Source: Archegozetes longisetosus
Taxonomy: Eukaryota; Arthropoda; Arachnida; Sarcoptiformes; Trhypochthoniidae
NCBI GenBank assembly: GCA_018873245.2
Contig: JAEMBT020000009.1
Location: forward strand, 10,001,288 to 10,065,287
Length of the DNA stretch: 64,000 nucleotides
Reading direction: 5' to 3'
The position numbers were made by a program, and so were the translations under genes. A model generated the notes under the pieces. The model was given only the letters and a program-made list of their open reading frames with translations, made no database searches and was not told where the DNA came from. Shown piece after piece: positions 35,884-46,866 of this stretch (its first letter is position 1; each line of letters starts with the position of its first letter).

Positions 35884-37026
35884 TTCTACTTAAATATATT
35901 TAACAATTAATAAATTGTCCGGTTATAAGATATTAGTTTCAAAAGGCATGCAATTTAGTGTTATTATGACGACGACCGAGAGGAGAATCTGAGTGCATTT
36001 TCCAACTTTATTGTAAACTTATTAATAAATATAATTCATTGCCTAATCGTTCATAGACTATCTTAAAGTTCGCTTCTCATATGTGTAGCTCAGAAAAATC
36101 ATGATACTTTTTAACTTTTTGAAAACATTATAGTAAATTTAAAGCCACTCAACATATGGTAACTGTGAAGCACAATCGATAAAACTAAAATGATGCCTTC
36201 TTATGCCTACATGACACATCCGTAGCCAGGGAGACTAGAGTGACTATAGCCTCCCAGGGATTTTTTTGAAAGCTGAAGCGTAACACCGTAATGAAACTCT
36301 GTCAAAAAATATAAGACTATTTATTTGATGCATCAATCGATTACTTGTCATTAAACATTAATCAATAGTTTCGAACAAACTAACAGATATTTTAATGTGA
36401 ATACACGTTTGCCTCAACAAATCAGCGTTCAATTTCAGACTTTTAGCCCCCAGACCAAGAATCCTGGTCACGGCACTGTCAACATACCTATTCTTTAATA
36501 AAATATATAATATGAAACTCTTTTCTCAATGATTAAGGAAAAAGTAAATTACAATTAAAAACTGACTTGAAAACGATATGAATCAGATAACATGCTTAGC
36601 TACTTTTCAGTGTCATGCATGCTTTTAAAGTCACTATCTGTACTGAATGGTAAACTTAAATTTATGAATGACTAAAGGTTGGTAAAACTAATGGTATGAA
36701 TGAGTGACTTACTATCACACAATCTATTAGTCTATTCAAACCAGTGAACTACTCAATTGAACTGAACTGGAGATGAATCTATTTGTCATCCCTCGTGTAT
36801 GATTATAGAGCCCATAAAACTCTATGAAAGACGTTACTGGATCTCAAAAGAAAACTTTGCACATTTGGACTTGAGGTTGCGAACAAATGAAACCCTGATA
36901 CTTGATTTAAGTTGAAGGATAATAAACGTGATCGAAGCTTGAAAGTAAACGATCTTTAGTTCAGTTAAAGTAAACATAACTAAACTAACAACGAATTTCT
37001 TAGGTGCACAACTTGTCAAATTCATA
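35884..37026. other. divergent intergenic region with one interspersed repeat
   Basis: Lies between the eIF2A start (minus) and the hemopexin-protein start (plus), so it should hold both promoters. About 265 bp (36215-36480) is a CAGT-end repeat copy. No other gene or element was recognised; the minus-strand frame at 36834-37046 is discarded. Confidence 0.5.
36215..36480. repeat. CAGT-end interspersed repeat, second copy
   Basis: Right terminus on the reverse strand CAGTGCCGTGACCAGGATTC; left part CCGTAGCCAGGGAGAC. Interior ATTTATTTGATGCATCAATC and TTCAATTTCAGACTTTTAG match the 25731-26008 copy. Confidence 0.7.
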
Positions 37027-38433
37027 ATGTTTAATAACTTTATCAATTTTTTAGTGATCCATTTTATAAATATTTTCCTTTTTTACGATTCAATCACTGG
37101 ACAGACAGTAAATCATAACTGAATTTATCATTTAATTGAGCTTAATCGTAAACATTTTCTATTAATAGATATTGAGTTCTAATAAAACAGAAATAGAGAT
37201 CAATGAGATATGTTTCTCAAGCAATTGTCCGACTCCTTGCACCACATGGAAAATCGACGCTATCCTAAATTACAGAAACGGAACTATACTTGCATTTAAA
37301 GGAAACTACTTTTGGGAAATATTGAATGAAAATAAGCGACCAACTCCTTCAAACGCTAATCTGATCAGCAAATATTGGAACACAGGTTCGAAAATTGGGA
37401 ATCCTTTCAAAGGCCCAATCGATGCAGCGCTTAACGATGACAAAGGATATACTTATTTTTTTAAGGTTAGCAAGTGCATCTTATTATAGATAACTTATCT
37501 CATTCTTGTATTAGGGCGACAAAGTTTTCATATTCAAACACTCCTCTTTTGTCGATTTACAAACTGTTCCAAGTTTTAACTCAATTAATTCTGCTCTTTT
37601 GGTCAATCATATGAAAGATAATGAAAGTAATATTTACATATTTAAAGGTAACTATAATAGTATACTAACTACGATGACTCTAGTAGTGATCAAACATGAT
37701 GAACTTACGTGAATTTTGTTCGATAGGAGACCGTTATTGGCAAATATTACCGATCCGTAAAATGTATGATTGGGTAGAAGTTAGCTCTATATTTAAATAT
37801 CGCGATGTGGAAGCAATTAACTTTAACTTTCCGATCAATATCGATGCTGCGTTTCAAGACAAAAATAATAATATCATAATAATTAAAGGACCACAATACA
37901 TTAGGATTCCTGCTCATGATTTTCCTGTGAGTTAAGAGATAGATACTTATGCTTAAGTTAGCAAGATTAAGTTATCTTTTGTTAAATAGAACTCGATAAA
38001 GAGTAGTGATTTGATACCTAAATTCGTATTTTCGGATATATACTACTGTGAAAAATCATTTTACGAGCAAACTATTTTCTCCAACTATGATGCATTTTTA
38101 TTAAAAGTCATAAGTCACGATTTTCAACAAAGAACAGATATTCCTCTCAGTAGCCTGAGTTCAGGTAGTTTATCATCCCAAACAATTTGTACCTAATCTA
38201 ATAGATTTTATTTTGAAGAAAAAAATCTCGTCATAAGTCCAAGCTATTGGTATTATGTAGTTATTGGTATAATGATTGGAGTCGGCTCAACCGTTTTGTT
38301 ACAATGTCTGTTTGCTGCCTCAAAACGATCTTTCTCTGAAACTAGAGTTATTGGCTCAAAAATTCATACTTCAGAACCTAACTCCGAAAGAATTGATCTC
38401 ATTAGAAAGAGTGAAATTTCAATAGATATTTAA
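37027..38433 (+). CDS. hemopexin-domain single-pass membrane protein
   Basis: Six exons join with consistent phases: 37027-37107, 37169-37465, 37515-37647, 37727-37926, 37990-38164 and 38219-38433, giving 366 residues. Exon 1 is a signal peptide (hydrophobic run FINFLVIHFINIFLFY). Four hemopexin-type blades follow: IDAILNYRNGTILAFKGNYF, IDAALNDDKGYTYFFKGDKV, INSALL with IYIFKGDRYWQI, and IDAAFQDKNNNIIIIKGPQY. The last exon adds one membrane segment (YVVIGIMIGVGSTVLLQCLF) and a basic/serine-rich tail of about 45 residues. There is no pro-peptide or HExxH metalloprotease domain, so it is not a matrix metalloproteinase although its blades resemble theirs. A cell-surface binding or adhesion role is inference. 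Conserved cysteines in blade I (CFSSNCPTPC) and after blade IV (YYC) could close the propeller by a disulphide. AATAAA overlaps the stop (38432-38437) and recurs at 38637. Confidence 0.82.
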
Positions 38434-38458
38434 TAAAAGTTGATGTATTTTAAAATTA

Positions 38459-38547
38459 AAGTAAAACCTGTCTGACTTTCAGTGGTTCAATATGAACATA
38501 GCTTAGTTGCTATTCTCAACTTAGAAAATTAGAGAGGTTTTACTGTA
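38459..38547. repeat. short pogo/mariner-type MITE
   Basis: GTAAAACCTGTCTGACTTTC at the left and AGAGAGGTTTTACTGTA at the right form imperfect terminal inverted repeats of the CAGTAAAACCTCTCT type, here 89 bp in all, just downstream of the hemopexin gene. Confidence 0.6.
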
Positions 38548-39047
38548 AGTAATTTTAATTTTTAATTGTTTTACACAGCTCAAACTCAATCTAAATAACT
38601 GTTAACTTAATTTTATTCTATTTATCTTATAATACTAATAAAACATTAAACTCAATTCTTTCTTCAATAAGGTTTTATAATCAAAACTTTGACCACTCTC
38701 TATTCCTAAATGGAAGAATTCACTAGAAGAATCGAAAGCCAATTCATGTTTTGAGTATTTGCAGATAGGAAAAACTATATTTATTTATTTAGATTGGCAT
38801 AAAATGACAAGTTTTATCTCTAACTCAAAAGTCTAATGAACTATCATCCAAAATGTTTGAATCAACTTTGGAGAAGGTCGACAATATTCTCAAAGTAATA
38901 GCCAACTTCCAAAAGATAATTAAACATCGGCTATCAAATCACAAACAGATGCTGAATATATATCTCTGAATACACGATTAGAAATATTTTTTTGAGTTGC
39001 ATTCAATTGGAATTACTTTGGGTAAGTTATTCTTTTTACATGAATCT
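38548..39047. other. intergenic, no gene supported
   Basis: No intact frame. Short coding-like stretches between 38700 and 39000 are interrupted by many stops and match nothing convincingly. Confidence 0.4.
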
Positions 39048-39900
39048 AGTTTGTGACAATCTTAAGCCAATTGTGTTTTAACGCATTTTCCGCATTAATT
39101 CTTTTATCAGGATTTGATTCGAGGAGTGGATCTGTCAGTTCTTTGACTGCTCTAGAAATGCCTAAATTTTGATTACTTTTGTACTAACGATTTTTTGTCT
39201 TATAACATAGTCTGAAGTAATTGGTTCGCCAAAAAGTTTGAAAAAGTCAAGTATTTCGAATAGAGAGATACCCATTGCGTAAACACCAACAGCTTTTACG
39301 TTATATACAATACATTTCCAAGTTTCAATTCATATCGTTCCGAAGATTTATAGAGTTGTGCTCCACAATTTGACCCTTTCATCAATTTAACGGTAATTGT
39401 GTGGAGAGTGACACACGCGTCAATTCAAACTCACTCAATAAAGCATTTTCATTCTCATCGATTAGAAAGTTTTTAAACTTAATGTCTCGGTGAGCTATTC
39501 CTTGACTGTGAAGATATATAATTGCATAAATTGTGTTTTCGAGCCTTTTCTTTACTTATATTTGATTGGTTTTCCTAAATTTTCATATAATCAGCTATAT
39601 TTGTGTTCTCTGTTAATTTTCACAAAATATAAATGCGGCTTTTCTTGTTTTAATCATTTTATAGACTGATGATATTAGAATGAGTTAACTTCATCGTAAC
39701 ACTCGTTTTCATTTTTAATAACTTTTGCCTCAAACAACATCTTTACCTAAGTCGAATCTTTTACATATCTTCCTTTTGACCAGACTTTTGATCCCACGTG
39801 ACATTATGAACAACAGAATAAGTACAACTTCCAACCTTTCTCCAACATTGAAGTTTTGAGAAGTGGTGGCAATGGGACTGAAGGCGTCATCTCTTGACAT
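39048..39900 (-). pseudogene. decayed serine/threonine protein kinase
   Basis: The reverse strand preserves the order of kinase subdomains in shifting frames. Near 39800 is a glycine-loop-like VGSCTYSVVHNVTWDQKSG; near 39700, EAKVIKNENECYDEV. Near 39500 the catalytic loop reads YLHSQGIAHRDIKFKNFLID and is followed by LLSEFELTR, where DFG has become EFE. Near 39240, KAVGVYAMGISLFEIL corresponds to subdomain IX (usually K-x-DVYALG). Near 39100 is RINAENALKHNW, subdomain XI. At least two frame changes and several stops separate these blocks, and both the DFG Asp and the subdomain IX Asp are gone. The layout resembles CAMK/AGC-like kinases but the subfamily is not certain. It is probably a dead retained copy of a host gene. 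Confidence 0.75.
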
Positions 39901-41151
39901 TTTGTAGAGATTACTTAAAAATATAGCAAAAAATTCGCGATCAATCTACAATCTAAGTTTGCCTTATTTCAAATTTGAACAAGTATTGTTTTGTTCGTAT
40001 TGTTGAAATTGAATCAATACTTTTGCTACGAACTTTATATTCAATATTTATAATATAAAATTGGAAATTGTTATCATTTGAGATCATTTTCTCAAGTTCT
40101 CTAGGCAACAGTGAACTTTAAAATTGAAAGAAGCTATTGAAGCTGAAATCCGACTCATCTAGAACTGTTCGACCGAATGAGATCTGTATTGAAGTTTACA
40201 TCATTAGGGGTTTTTTCTTCTCTCAAAGATCTCATTTAGTGCTCTTTTGTTTGAATTTAATGTTTGCTCTTAATAACGAACTCTTAGTTCTGTTAAGATT
40301 GATCTGAAAGCAGCTGAAAACTGTATTTTTGCTTGAGATATGTTCTAATTGTTTGAAGAACCGTTTAAAACGCATTCTATAGGCTTTGTAACTGTTCAAA
40401 AGTCATGACTAGTCTTAGCTCAAGATAAAATAAGTACTTTTGGCTTTACTCTAGAATGAGGTATGCGTTGTTGCAAATCAGACTCTAATGCCTAATAAGA
40501 TTGGGTTAGGTTTGTCTTTACCAGTATTACCTAACCAAGTCTACCTGAACTTAGCTAAAACACGAACATAATTCGCAACAATACATGCCACGTTCACAGT
40601 AAAGCTGAACTTTTATTCAACTGGAATATGAATGACAGAGTTGAGAAACACTTTGAAAGCGAAAGCTCAGACCCCACTCTACAGGTGTGTACTTTAGACC
40701 TCAAGAATTTCGAACTCAAATAGCGGAGACAGCAAATTATAATCGAATATGCATGTTAGTAGTACAGATCTACTGCGAGAGATTACTTAACATTTCATAT
40801 GTATTCATTCTTAGCTTAGTTTCCTAGTTAATCAATTTCAAATCATTTACGCGTAAAATCTCTATGATAACGTTCACCATTTCGAAAAGAAAATGTTAGT
40901 GCCTCATAGTCTTAGACGTTGACAAACATATTCTGTAGTCATATAACGAGTTAAGTGAATTTAATCAAAGAATAAATCACTGATTTGTGAGACAGAAAGA
41001 AATTTGAGAAAGTTTGAAAAGCTATATTTATGTTGCATTAAATAGAAAACTGATACAAATATACATAAATGATGTCTATTGATATAATAAAGATATGATA
41101 CATAAGCCGGCTCACTATTACTATGAAATTTTTTTCTAGAGAACCAAAGTG

Positions 41152-41266
41152 TTAACGCCCAAATGATGACTGACCAGCCAAATCTCCGACTTCATGGGTA
41201 CATTTTAGTGTAACCCTCTAAGTGTTTCTTGAGATATATCATAACGGGCAGACCATAAGGCGTTAA
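41152..41266. repeat. 115-bp element with TTAACGCC ends
   Basis: TTAACGCC at the left and GGCGTTAA at the right are exact inverted termini; beyond them the arms diverge. TTAA at both ends would suit a piggyBac-type MITE, but CCC termini typical of that family are absent, so the family is uncertain. Confidence 0.5.
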
Positions 41267-42811
41267 CATTATGGTTGTTTACAAAATAAAATTTGATAGT
41301 ATTTGCATAACAATGTTCTAAACACTAAGTAACTGAACTGAACTGAACCATGTGTTCGCATAGAAACTGAATTAGAAATTTCAACGATATATTAGTTGAC
41401 TCGTGAAGCATTCCTCAGCAATCGTAGATAAGTTAGATGCCAAAGGAAACTTCAGCAGAAGTCTGACTCGTTTAAATCAGGTGGTCAAGGTAACCTTTCA
41501 ACAATTTTTCGTTGCACACTCAAATAATAAGCCACCAATGATTAGAAATTTTTAATATAAAACAAAAATGATTGAACCTTGACAAAGTTACTTTTCGCAA
41601 CCTGTTTCATGATTATACTGACTTAAGAAAAGTCTCATGTATAGAACAAAGTTATACAGTATAACTTATATTTATCTTAGGTCAAATTGACAGATGATAT
41701 TTTCATATTACTTCACTTTCGTAATTTTGGCCCTTATTATGAAATATTTTCTTATTTCAGAATTTTCGATTTTTTCTGGTTTTCAAATTTTCTCGAATTT
41801 CGTAAAATGGATGTGAGTATAAACTTAATAAAAATTTTGTAGCAGTTTTATGCAACTATGTACATAGTGACAGATTTTTTGTTTGTTTGAATTGATTTTG
41901 TTTGAATTAAAAATCTTGGAGATTTTGAGTATACATCCTACAGCTGTAGTATACGAAGCCAATGTGTTGAATGCATACCCCTAAGCATCAACTTTTTGAG
42001 GGTATACTAGCACAAACATATTTCAGGTGTTAGGGCTAGTGCTACGGTTTGCTATTCTAAAGACTTTATTTGAATACCTGATTACCTCTCAACTGTTAAC
42101 TGTCTTCTGAATATCAGCAGAGTCTCAAATGAGCTCTTCATATATGGTCGTAGATGTTTCAATAAAGAGAATATCGAATGCTTAAAATCGTAGTTATTTA
42201 CTAGTATGTTGAGGAATCAAGATGAATATCTCGTATAATCAGATAAAATCGCAAAATAGATCATTGCTATAGAATTATTCTATACAGTGACCAAGTCAAT
42301 GGGTTTGAGAGCGCACAGGCAACCCTAATTTAAATCTCCCTCTAATTTAACGAAAAATGTTGCATACTTTTGGACATGACATTTTCTTTATTTGTTATAA
42401 TTACGAAAAATAAAGTAAGAATACTAAATAATTCAAAATTAAAACTATAACACAATAGATGTTAATCAGAAAAGTATACATTTAATCAAATTGAATATGA
42501 TGTGTGACCTCCACACAAAGTTTTCTGACTTTTTAACTTATTCCTACATAAGGCGTTGTATTTTAAGTGATTTCAGTAGACTAGAACTGAATATATTAAT
42601 CGTATTTACACAACATTCAACGTATACATTCTTGAATTTGTGAATCATTTTGCGCTAACACAGTTTTATATGTCAAATGAAAATTCATAGAAGCCATGAA
42701 TTTATACAAGTCTTGAATTAATTTTTGTACTTTAGATCAGTTTAGTATATGAGTATGCTCTAACTTATTAGTAATAACTAATATAAACGCATGTCCAAAG
42801 TATGAATGATA

Positions 42812-42940
42812 CAGTAAAACCTGTCTATCTTAAACATATAGATAAGCGATTTTCAAAAAAGCATAAATCTATAAGATACTAAAGCTTACTCTTTAACTTA
42901 TTTTTAAAAAGAGATTACATGTTTAGGAGAAGTTTTACTG
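42812..42940. repeat. pogo/mariner-type MITE
   Basis: CAGTAAAACCTGTCTATCTT at the left (after TA) and AGAAGTTTTACTG at the right, about 129 bp. Interior partly self-complementary (ATAGATAAGCG, CTATAAGATA). Confidence 0.65.
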
Positions 42941-43618
42941 TGTAAACTTTATCATTTCAAAATGTTTATTTCATACTTTGGACATTTCCATTAACTATAT
43001 CTAATAATTTGTAACATTCTTGTTACCCTATCCGTGCAGTTACTTGATAATGTTTTTCAGTTTGAATTTGTTTTTAAACAAAAGGTAAGATAATAAATAC
43101 TTTATTAATGTAAAGTGAAAGCTAAGATTTGTTTTCATAAAGTTTCGAGTAGTTTAATCAAATTCTTACCAAATCTTTTACTGAATTGACTTGAAATGAA
43201 CGAACAACTTATAAATAATGCATGAGTTGCTCTGCTACAGCGTTAAGTACTTGATGTTTGCTAAACTTAAAGCTCTATTCGTGTCTTCAGTATCAGACTT
43301 AAGTAATAACTCTTATCTAAAGATAATAAGCTCAACATTTTAATATTTGATCTTATGTTCATTGATAAAGTGCTCGTATCATAAAACTTAAAATAAGACT
43401 AATCAAACTCTCATATTGTGTTGAGTGCAAATCTGTTCATATTAGGGATAATTTGACTTTGGTTGGTAAGAACTTTTCCAATTTATTCATTGAATATTAT
43501 GCTTAAAATCTCATAATTCAAACGTCATTATTATGTAGTAATAGCCGCTATACGAATAAATTGTAATACTTATTATAAAATGCTTAATCATTAATAGTGA
43601 ATAACACAAATCAACATA

Positions 43619-44060
43619 CAGTCTATCCTGGATATTGTGGATATCCTCACTTATATATACTGAATACCGGTCATAGTGAAGTCATTGCTCTGTGCTAAGC
43701 AATCATTTCATGGAGCCCATAATAAAATGTATGGTTACTGTGATTCTGCTTATAGTGAATTTGATTATTTTGAACAACTCTCAGCACATACATATTGTAA
43801 ATAGTATTCCGTTAAAGTGAACTCTCCCGAAGTTTGCAGTAAATGGACGGACTCTCGAAAAATTTGCCGCATTAGTAGTTTAGAGTTACGCTTGCTGAGA
43901 ATTAACCGAACTCTGTAATTTTAACCTTTAAATAGCTACCAGAGAGTAAAAAGTTTCAAGTTAATTTTGTAGTTATTTTCAATGACAACATTTATATTGA
44001 ATCCCAGCTAAAATGAACTATTGGCTACACTGAACTGTTCACCATATCAGGGATAAACTG
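43619..44060. mobile_element. TA-flanked pogo/Tigger-like non-autonomous element
   Basis: Flanked by TA on both sides (43617-43618 and 44061-44062). Left end CAGTCTATCCTGGATATTGT; right end on the reverse strand CAGTTTATCCCTGATATGGT, followed on both sides by related subterminal sequence. 442 bp, no transposase. Repeated GTGAACT/AGTGAA motifs occur in the interior. Confidence 0.75.
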
Positions 44061-44217
44061 TATTAATAATAGAATCAACAAATCCATAAAACTTAATAAA
44101 TATTCGTAGCAATGAATTGCTAGCATTGACTAATTGAATCGAAAGTCATAAAGTCATAAAGTTTTCTATTGTAGTTTTGCGTCAATGCTTCTGGACAATA
44201 ATTAATTGAAAAACAAT

Positions 44218-46224
44218 ATGTTAAGCCCAGCCAGCAATCAGGCGATCGAATTATCTTCACGCGATAGTTACAAATATGTTAAAATGGATGATTACTCAGA
44301 CAATGATGAGGTCGCTTTCTGTCAGCCTAATGATTCTGATACACGACAGTCACAATCAAGTGACAAGAAAAGCGTAAAAGTGAAGAGGATTTTAATCATT
44401 TCGTTTACATTGATAATTTTGATATTTCTAATATTCGCTGTGATTGGCGCGGTTCTGATCTTCGAGAAGCCAGCAAACTACAGGGGACACAAAGTTTATA
44501 AGTTAATGCCTACTTCTGTAGAAGACTTGAATAATATAATTGGATTTGAAAAAAAATTTCAGGTAACGTTAATATCTTCTTAATAATAAAATCCCTAATT
44601 TTCTGTGTGACTGCTCAATACTCGCGTTAGAGTGACTACACAGACCGTTATCTTTAGAAGCAGTGTAAATTTTAAGGGGTAGCTAGGGTATTTTGGTTAT
44701 CGAAAAGTGGCCACTGGCCATCTTGGTTTTCATCCGTTAGGAAGGACCAAGCTTCTAGTTTTAGTTTAGATAACTATCATAAAGCAAGAAGATCATTTTT
44801 CATATTTCATATATGAATATCAAATTGATTCAAAGGTTGACTTTTGGAATGAGCCACATTTCAAGTATCCTTCAGAACCAATATTGATTCAAGTAAATCC
44901 AGGTCAAGAAGAAAAACTTGTAAATGAAGAATTGGCGAAACTGGAACTCAATTATACAGTTTTGATTGAAGACTTACAGCAAGCTATTGAGGAGGAAAGG
45001 ATTGCTCATCAAAAGGCTGAAAACGAAACACAATTCGATTTTAGTCGATATCATACCTATGAAGAAATTTTACACTATTTAGAAACAGAAGTCGTCAACA
45101 GCTCTTTAGCTGAAGTTGATTTCATTGGAAAGTCTTTTGAAGGCAGAAAATTACCATTAGTTCGAATCACTAGTGAAAAGGATAACAGTTCTAAGCCTGT
45201 AATACTTATCGATAGTCTAATTCACGCAAAAGAGTGGGCCACCGGAGCGACTAATTTATTCATTATTAACCAACTAATTTCTAATCAATTGATGCAACCA
45301 TATCTTGAAAAGTTTGAATTCCACGTAATACCGATTCTGAATCCTGATGGTTATGCGTACACGTGGAGATCTGATAGATTGTGGCGGAAAACTAGATCCT
45401 TTTCTATTGCATCGTTCTTTTGTCGTGGTGCTGATGCCAATCGCAATTTCGATGTTAATTTCTGTATAGATCCCGAAGAAGAAGGTAAAAGTTCCTGCAG
45501 TAGCAACTATTGCGGAGATTATCCATTTTCAGAACCAGAAATCGTAGCGTTCAGGAATCATACGCTCAAATTGAACCAAACCAATCGACTAAAAGCCTAT
45601 TTTTCATTGCACACATATCTACAGAGATTATTATATCCTTACGCGTATAAAGCCGATCTGCCAGATAATCATATTGAGTTAGAAAATCTCGTAAATATCG
45701 CTGCCAAAGCTATCAAATCTGTACATGGATCTGATTATCAAGCTGGCACAGCCTACCATGTAATGTGTAAGTGGTTAATTTTTACGACTTACAGGTTAAC
45801 CTGTCTTACTTCAACATGCAGTTAAGTGCTCCCTCACAATCAGTAGCTAATCACGATCAGTAGCTAATCACGATCAGTAGCTAATCACGATCAGTAGCTA
45901 ATCACGATCAGTAGCTAATCACGATCAATAACTATTAGGCCATGTCTTTCATGGAATCTATATTGCATTTCAAAGCACTTAAGTGCACTTGAAAGTTAGA
46001 CAGTAAAACTGTATTTGAAAATATTTCACTAATAACTGATTAAATTAGACTCAGCTTCTGGTACGAGCTTGGATTGGGTTTATGAGAAATTGAATGTTAA
46101 ATTAAGTTTTGCTTTCGAGTTGAGAGATATGGGGCACTTCGGACATTTATTGCCTAAAGAGATGATTATACCGACAGCTCAAGAAACTTGGGAAGGAATC
46201 AAAGCTATACTTGATAATATTTGA
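44218..46224 (+). CDS. membrane-anchored carboxypeptidase A-like (M14) zymogen
   Basis: Zinc metallocarboxypeptidase, removing C-terminal residues outside the cell. Exons 44218-44562, 44785-45766 and 46049-46224 give 500 residues. An N-terminal cytosolic tail with a basic stop (KKSVKVKR) precedes one membrane segment at about residues 57-82, a type II topology. An activation pro-domain follows (YRGHKVYKL, VDFWNEP, NYTVLIEDLQQAI). The catalytic part has zinc ligands in HAKEW (family HxRE, with Lys for Arg71), substrate-binding RLWRKTRS and DANRNFD, the third zinc His in FSLHTYLQRLLYPY, the MYSASGTSLDW loop with the catalytic Tyr, and the general base Glu in FELRDMGHFG. The residue matching position 255 of bovine CPA is Leu, suggesting preference for hydrophobic C-termini. 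The exon 2 acceptor is the least certain splice site. Intron 2 carries a 17-bp tandem repeat. AATAAA lies at 46433-46438. Confidence 0.9.
45838..45927. repeat. 17-bp tandem repeat in carboxypeptidase intron 2
   Basis: About five near-identical units of AGTAGCTAATCACGATC, the last one decayed. Confidence 0.93.
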
Positions 46225-46866
46225 CGAATTGTTTGAATTTGAGATTTTATAACTTGCCTTAAAATTCATAATATAAGATTAAGTTTAGGACTGTTAGAAC
46301 AAAACTAATGTTAATGATAATCAAATTTTGTATGAAAACCTAAATTGGCTCCAATCTGAATCTATATGTCTTCGTGAGAGAATATAATCATTTAGTCATG
46401 CTTCCGAGAAGGAAACTCTTTAGAGATAATATAATAAAGAGTCAGTTAAGTGCTACTTAATTTATAATGAATGTTTGTAAAAATACTGAACTTTGTCTAA
46501 ATTTTAAACTTGAAAGCTTAATAATCCTTGATGGCAACAAGACAACGGCTGCTACCATGTCCACCTAACTGTGATGCGTATTGATTTTTTGACAAATTTG
46601 ATTTCTAATTTGTATTGATTACTTTATTGAATATTCTATAAGTTTCTCAATGTATAATATATTGTGATCTGATCTGATGGAAACCATGTCATTACAACAT
46701 ATCCCTTTAAGTTGCTTTCAGCGATTATTAAGTTTTTGAGCTTAAAATTGTAATTAAACTGTTGTAGAATTGAGCGTAATCATAAAATTTAATTTTAGAT
46801 ATATTGACAAAGTTCTTAACTAAATTATACTTATGTTTGTAATGATTACTTTTGAAAATTTAAAAC
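46225..46866. other. convergent 3' intergenic region with a MITE
   Basis: Between the carboxypeptidase stop and the COA1 stop. It contains the poly(A) signal at 46433 and MITE copy 3 (46517-46732); nothing else was recognised. Confidence 0.55.
46517..46732. repeat. CTTAATAATC MITE, copy 3
   Basis: Termini CTTAATAATCCTTGATGG and GATTATTAAG; 216 bp; body matches the copies at 13237 and 22806 (AATTTGATTTCTAATTTG, GAATATTCTATAAGTT). Confidence 0.8.

Larger units (their letters stand above)
39901..44217. other. repeat-bearing intergenic region
   Basis: About 4.3 kb with no supported gene. It holds a TTAA-ended TIR element (41152-41266), a pogo-type MITE (42812-42940) and a longer TA-flanked pogo-like element (43619-44060). 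A GGGTTAGG motif occurs near 40503. The rest is AT-rich with no recognised feature. Confidence 0.5.

Noticed and set aside
38700-39020. Coding-like stretch between the hemopexin gene and the kinase remnant
   Set aside because: Short segments looked faintly like parts of known repeats or genes, but many stops and no ordered set of motifs; no call is justified.
42291-42560. Possible Tc1-type element end near CAGTGACCAAGTCAATGGG
   Set aside because: Only a suggestive start was seen; no matching inverted terminus or transposase motif could be paired with it.
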